Part shown: positions 59,083 through 64,000 of the stretch, in pieces | Numbering within the stretch: the first letter of the stretch is position 1 | How the letters are laid out: each line of letters starts with the position of its first letter | Made by a program: the position numbers and the translations under genes | The notes under the pieces: model-generated | Told to the model about the DNA's origin: nothing | Databases searched by the model: none | What the model saw: the letters and a program-made list of their open reading frames with translations, nothing else | Source: Thermoascus crustaceus | Lineage: Eukaryota > Ascomycota > Eurotiomycetes > Eurotiales > Thermoascaceae | Assembly (NCBI GenBank): GCA_001599835.1 | Contig: BCIC01000005.1 | Span: 1,357,640 to 1,421,639, forward strand | DNA length: 64,000 nt | Direction of reading: 5' to 3'

Positions 59083-59995
59083 TCAGGTTGTGAGTAGTAG
59101 ATCGGGTCGTCTCTGCTCGGTGAGGTTGTTGAGTCTAGGTCGAGGTCGCCGCTGTAGCCGCTTAAGGTTGAGATATTTTCGGGAATATCTCTTAGATTTC
59201 CAGTTCATGAGATACCTCTCATACTCTCTGAACTCGTCGGTCGTCCTGTACGCTGACACGGCTTCCTTGTACTCGTCCCTGGCTCTGATCGCACGGGACT
59301 GGGCTTCTTTCTTTTCGTGATCGGGCAGTTCTCTTCACAGCTTTCCGATCTCGATGGCCATGTCCGCGAAGGAGAGGCCGTGGTGTCGGAGTTCTCGTTT
59401 TTCTGCAGACAACATAGCGCAGGTTAGCTTGTTTCCCATGTTAGGAATATAGACGCCCTAGAGACAAGAGTTTACCGTTTGCAAACTGTGCGTACGCCGT
59501 CAAGGGTTTCTTGGGGGCGTTTGGATCCGGCTGGTCGAACTCTTCGTTAGCTCTGATACAACCTGACCCTTTGAACGGAGTGAGCAACACGCACCTTGGG
59601 ATGCCAGCGGTATTTCCTCTTCTTTCGAGGAGCAGCCTCGTGTGCGAGCAGGCCATCAAATTGGCACGACTGACCCGGTTGTGTTTGGGACAGCAGCACA
59701 CGTTCCCTTGCTACCCTTTGTTGGAGTCTCTGGTTCCTATATCAGCATGGAATTGCGCATTAGAGCTTGTTCGCATACTTACTCTTCGATGTCCGAGCTT
59801 CACACCCAATACGTCCCTGGTTGAAAAGAGTCAAATCAGCATCGTGGACATTATAACACTTAATCTGGTCGGACCATACAGATCATTCTCTGTTATATCC
59901 AGAACGTCAGCCCAGCTGTCGAATCCATTATGGATGAAGCTGGGGAGGTACTGGGCCATGTCCAGTTCCTGCAGGACCGCTGCTCGGTCAGCCAT
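59083..59995 (-). pseudogene. SAM + HMG-box protein gene, interrupted by in-frame stop
   Basis: Five exon blocks can be read: 59995-59880, 59816-59783, 59729-59595, 59530-59476 and 59402-59083, all with GT/AG ends in matching phases. They encode a SAM-like domain (residues 1-50: VLQELDMAQYLPSFIHNGFD, ITENDLDVLGVKLGHRR), a basic linker (RKKRKYRWHPK) and an HMG box starting PDPNAPKKPLTAYAQFAN. In the last exon an in-frame TGA (59337-59335) replaces the tryptophan expected in EIGKL-W-RELPDHEKK; reading continues openly beyond it for 84 codons with HMG-like sequence (EYKEAVSAYRTTDEFREYER). Fungal proteins of this layout bind DNA and are normally longer. Either a recent nonsense mutation, a sequencing error, or a truncated product; no intron removes the stop. 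Confidence 0.7.
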
Positions 59996-61290
59996 CAGAT
60001 CAGGATTCACTGAGTCTGTCGAGAAACAAGAGTGCGATATTGGAAGCTTGGATCGTCTTTCTATAGGTATTTCTACCTTGTATATGAATGAAGGGAATTG
60101 CTCCGGACAATATCGGCCGATCCACACAATCCCCCTGGCCCAGCAACAATCATCAAAGAGATCCGGTTATCATTCCTGTCTGTCTACGATTTTCCCCCCT
60201 GCCACCACCTGTTTACGAATTACGGACGCTGGCATACTTGCAAAAAGTTGCAATGTCGTTTATTGTTGGTCTCCGCCCGCACGTTGATTGGTCTCGGATG
60301 TCACTCCCTAGGCTAATCGGCTAGCCTGAGCGTTGGAGAAAGCTTGGTGCCTTGAAAGGGACTGACGATCTTGAAGATGCAGAGAGCAGGTATTCGACTT
60401 TATTGGCTCGATACCAACTGACGGCCACTCATGGCGATTTGGAAATACTGCCGTTGAATTGAGAGATGAATCTACGGACTTGGATGAACCCGGCAGTGTC
60501 TCTCCCAACAAACCCCGCTTCGCAAATGTCGTTATCGGAGCTCAATTAACCTGCTTGCTGCTTGGATGGCGTCCCTGGACTACGCGCCTCCTCCTTCACA
60601 GCCTCTATTCGCGGTCTTCAGCTTGGTAGATGTGCTGATATCGCATATCGTTGGCCATGATGGAATGCTACATAGAATATGGCGCACCAACCGGATTGAT
60701 CGGGTACCTGACAGTACTCTTTGTCCCTCAACGGTGGCAGAGCATCATTTTCCAAACTTAATTCTTTCCAAGCTGAAATAGCAGGCCCTCAATTGCCGGG
60801 GAAGTATGATATTAGCATGCCGTCTCAGGACTTTGGTAGCTAGGTACCTACATTTACTGCTAAAAGCTTCTGCCATATTCCACAGCTTGCGACCCTCTAG
60901 ATAATTGTCATAGCAGTGCCTTCAGCCACACAGCATGTTCCATGTTCCCAAAGCTTATATAGGAGTTTGACGAACGCGGGGGGTTGCAGGGTCTGGAGAG
61001 AACTTGAGAAGAGATGTGTCCAACGCGATCTCTGCCAATGGCGTCATAACCAATTTCCCTGCTCCGCAGTGGTTAATTTCATTTTCCAAGTCCAGTTCCT
61101 TTCACGCTTCGACGATAATATTGCAAGCGAAATGTCTCGTTTTTCTTTTTCCTTTTTTCCATCGAGTAAAACTTCGCGCCGGAGATTATTTCCGTCGGAT
61201 GTTTCACAACAATTAGGTACTGTACATAATAACACAACGCTGGGTGATTAGGTAAGTACCTATCTAAAGTCTCTTATCTGAGCGCGTACA
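59996..61290. other. Gene-free interval upstream of HMG-box gene
   Basis: 1.3 kb with only short unrelated frames. It should include the HMG gene's promoter on the minus strand. The frame upstream of ATG 59995 stays open for 44 codons but has no start codon other than GTG. Confidence 0.4.
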
Positions 61291-62315
61291 TGTTGGAAGA
61301 ATACACGTAGGATATCAGGCTGTCGAGTGTTGTTGTTCTAGTGTTGTGGGTTCTGGGTATGATCAGAGAGAGTCGGATGATCAATATCCAGGGCTATATG
61401 TTCAGTAATATCCATCTAAAGAAACGGATAGTCTTGAACGGAGAAAATAGGCCCGTCAATAGAATTCATGTAATTATTATTATTATTATTGTTTTTCTTA
61501 TTTTTTGGTATTGCTAGTAGTCACCGCGTATCGTTGGACCTTTTGAACACAAATGAATCCAAGGAGCAGCTAACGCTTAAGTTGAGGCCGGTAAGTCGAT
61601 GCTAAAATACGTGCATGGAATTTTTGTAAAGATAGAAAGAAAATAAACTGAGATATTGCGAGAGATAGACTCCGTGGTATCGACTAGTATTGAGAGCTCT
61701 ATATCGAATATGGAAGAAGGTGAACTCTGATTCTTGATCTATCTACCGATTTGACCCCTTTTATATGGCGATACGTGGGGGCCAAAGCTAACGTACATGA
61801 GGATTAGCTCCAAAGCAGGCCTATACCCGAGGGAATCTTTCTGTCAAACTGCGCGAACCTAGTAATCCGAAGGTATGATGATGAAAGCTCTGATTCTTCG
61901 AATCTACCTAACTAACTGACCACTATTTATTCTCATGGACTTAGGGATTAAGACCTTCCGAATACTTCTTTGTTTAATGATCCCGAGACCTTTCATGAAA
62001 TATGAAAGGATATAATAAAGGAAAATAGGCAGTCTCGGCTATAGACAGTATGATTCTTTTATTGCAGGGATTATGACCTTCTGCAGATCCGAATCGGCGT
62101 GTGCTGACTAGGCTGATAGGTCTCTTGGCATACCACTAGGTTATAGTGGTAATATTCGGCTGACACTTTCTATACTACCCAAGGTCTATAATCCATGACC
62201 GAATCCTCCGGAGATCTATATCCGATGCGAAGTAGGTGTTTATAACGGCTATTCTAGGGGGTCGAATATAGGTTGCTGATCGGCGAAATCAAATAGGCGG
62301 TAATTTTCTCCAACA
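61291..62315. repeat. AT-rich repeat-like stretch with LTR-like ends
   Basis: The stretch begins TGTTGGA (61291-61297) and ends TCCAACA (62309-62315), the inverted terminal pattern typical of fungal LTRs. Inside, related segments recur: ACTCTGATTCTT near 61725 and GCTCTGATTCTT near 61889, GGGATTAAGACCTTC near 61946 and GGGATTATGACCTTC near 62067. No coding signal exists. The flanks do not show a clear 5-bp target duplication, and no second copy is in the window, so a solo LTR is only a possibility. AT richness could also reflect repeat-induced mutation. Confidence 0.3.
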
Positions 62316-62460
62316 GATATAATTACAGGCTTTGGTATCTTCTTCTCTGCGCTCCATACCCGCTATCTGCTTGCATCTTTCCTTCGTTCCTGCGTGCTTT
62401 TTAGCTGAAAGGCGGAAGATGGTGAGGCAAAAACATTGAGCTCCCATAGGTAAGTGGAGA

Positions 62461-63658
62461 ATGTATCGCATGAAGCCATTTCACTGTTGTGCATGCGGGT
62501 CACTGTTCCAATATGTGGATAACGAGATCTTCTCCGAGAAAGCATCGTGGAGAAAGGCAACGAAGACACAGAGAAGACCAGTGATCTATTGCTCAGCAGC
62601 GGACCTCGAGACGATGTATTTCAAGACTCCTTGGATGTGGGAAACTCTGTTTCGATTGAGTGAGTTCAATAGATCTCTGTCCTCTTTTCTACCGTCATGT
62701 CAAATCGATCACTCCCTGTTGGAGCCTGCAAATCACCTGTAATTTTTCAAGATAGGTAAATACTACCTAGGTACACAGTTCTCTCTAACTTGAGAACTGG
62801 TCGGAAACAGTTATCAGAAGCCAGGACGACGACGATGATCGATTCCAGACGCAATACCGCCTCTCAATTCCCCGGTGCGGTGACGCGCAGTGGCACCCTC
62901 ATTGTACCTCCAAACAAGGAAGCTGCAAACTTCGAAAATGATAGTGGTGTACAAAGTTGATTTCAAGGAGCCGCTACCTGGCGACAATAACAAAGGGTCG
63001 CCGCCAACGCGGCTATCCGATCCATACACGCTGCTGGATTTTAATTGAACGGATTCTAGGCCCGCGAGTGGAGGAAAAGCTAGGACTCCTTGTTGAGGCC
63101 TTCCAGCAGAGATGGTACGAAAGAAACGCTCTCGAGTTGCTGGACTGGAAAACAGACAAACACAGGTGGCTGTACATACGTCAGTTCAAGCATATCCACT
63201 GGTTAATGAATCCTGTCAAGATTTCGGGAGTCCGAAGCCTTCTGAACGTTGGCTTTAGAAGAGGAGGCTCCCGAGAAGGCATGAGGTGGAAGACCAGAAG
63301 ATGGTCCCGTGTCGCCTCCCGCAATGAGTCGAATGTAATCTTTACCGTGGCTCTTGATGTGAAGCTCCTATTTCTGGATTATCTCGATCACAAGGCTATC
63401 AGGAACACGATTGCTGCTCTCGGCTGGGAGATACCGGACTCGTACTGGCGCTCTCGGTTCCCCAAGGATCTCATATTTGAAGTTGAAGAGATTGGAACCA
63501 GAGAGATAGACTGGCAATATCTCTTTTTGAAAATTGAAAGCCTGCTTAAGAACTCGGATGCGTTGCTGAATCGACGACGGATAATGAAAGTCTTGGAGGG
63601 TACCAAGAAAATTTTCCTTCAGTTGACTGAGGGTGAACAAATAGAAGGTACTATCTGA
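62461..63658 (+). CDS. F-box-family-like protein gene (exons uncertain)
   Basis: The C-terminal exon is clear: from an acceptor near 62966 to the stop at 63656-63658, about 230 codons. It contains GYPIHTRCWILIERILG and LVEAFQQRW, then LGWEIPDSYWRSRFPKDLIF and LLNRRRIMKVLEGTKKIF. These blocks recur in a large lineage-expanded group of Aspergillus proteins, some with F-box-like segments. A possible first exon starts at ATG 62461 or 62470 (FHCCACGSLFQYVDNE, a CxxC zinc-ribbon-like N-terminus). I could not derive consistent joining exons between about 62.7 and 62.97 kb, where the frames contain stops. So the gene may have small unresolved exons or be partly decayed. Function unknown. Confidence 0.5.
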
Positions 63659-64000
63659 AATATTGACGACGAATAATGATTTCTCGGGAACGACCAGGAG
63701 CCTTTTTAAAGGAGAAACATTTTCTGGCCGAGAGTGAAAAAGTAGATGACATCTAAAATAGTAGCAAATCCAAGTATCTTTATAAAACATTGTTTGTCCA
63801 AGTAAATGGCATAGTGTCTCCCGTATTTCTCACTTCCTGCTTGTATCATCCTGTAAGAGAGGGGAAGAGAGCAAGACGAAAATGCTTTATAATCGGAAAA
63901 AACTGGTGAGATTTTCTTGCTTGAGCTTCCGTGACATATCTACCTCCGTCTAAGCGGAAACTGGCAGGTGAGAATGGCGTTCCAGCTCCAGAGATTGACA
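63659..64000. other. 3' flank at window end
   Basis: AT-rich sequence after the F-box-like stop codon with no coding signal; the window ends here. Confidence 0.4.

Noticed and set aside
1..64000. Secondary-metabolite core enzyme (PKS, NRPS, terpene cyclase) or CRISPR array
   Set aside because: None of the open frames has the size or motifs of a core biosynthetic enzyme, and no regularly spaced direct repeats were found.

Overview
The window looks like a nuclear contig from a filamentous ascomycete, most likely Eurotiales (Aspergillus or Penicillium type). The signs are short phase-consistent introns of about 45-130 bp with GT..AG ends and CTGAC/CTAAC-like branch points, compact intergenic spaces, Zn2Cys6 and bZIP regulators, and protein architectures typical of that order (TFIIA large subunit, GWT1, SEC63, SSH4, class II cAMP phosphodiesterase, Sfp1). 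Two ambiguous bases (181 and 207) point to a draft assembly. All exon junctions given here come from reading splice sites and checking frame and family conservation; no transcript data were available.

Layout. 1-3700: repeat-derived and gene-poor, with a LINE reverse-transcriptase ORF remnant on the minus strand at the edge, a small basic ORF and a TG microsatellite. 3.7-13.5 kb: housekeeping genes BAP31-like (-), DUS3 (-) and SFP1-type zinc-finger regulator (+). 13.5-22.5 kb: accessory-looking block with a tRNA-derived SINE-like element, a Zn2Cys6 regulator (+), a DHA2-type MFS transporter (-) and a quinone-oxidoreductase-like MDR enzyme (+); the last two are divergently transcribed. 23.3-31.6 kb: TFIIA large subunit (-), a small two-helix membrane protein candidate (-), CDC20 (-) and a Ral2-like kelch/BTB protein (+). 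32.3-36.2 kb: intracellular GH1 beta-glucosidase (+) and a bZIP factor (-). 39.2-46.1 kb: GWT1 (+), an amidase-signature enzyme (+) and a low-affinity cAMP phosphodiesterase (-). 48.2-58.0 kb: SSH4-like SPRY/PPxY adaptor (-), Xaa-Pro aminopeptidase (+), a small orphan gene (+) and SEC63 (+). 59.0-64.0 kb: a SAM+HMG-box gene broken by an in-frame stop (-), an AT-rich repeat-like stretch with LTR-like termini, and an F-box-family-like gene or relic (+).

Functionally, most genes are unlinked housekeeping loci: ER biology (BAP31-like, GWT1, SEC63), tRNA modification, basal transcription, cell cycle, cAMP signalling and membrane-protein sorting. The only plausible co-functioning group is regulator + MFS pump + reductase at 16.5-22.5 kb, which resembles a small detoxification or efflux module. 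I saw no polyketide synthase, NRPS, CRISPR array, or convincing new multi-gene system. The most unusual items are the SINE-like element, the nonsense-interrupted HMG gene, three nested in-frame splice acceptors in the phosphodiesterase gene, and a small membrane ORF only 73 bp downstream of CDC20.
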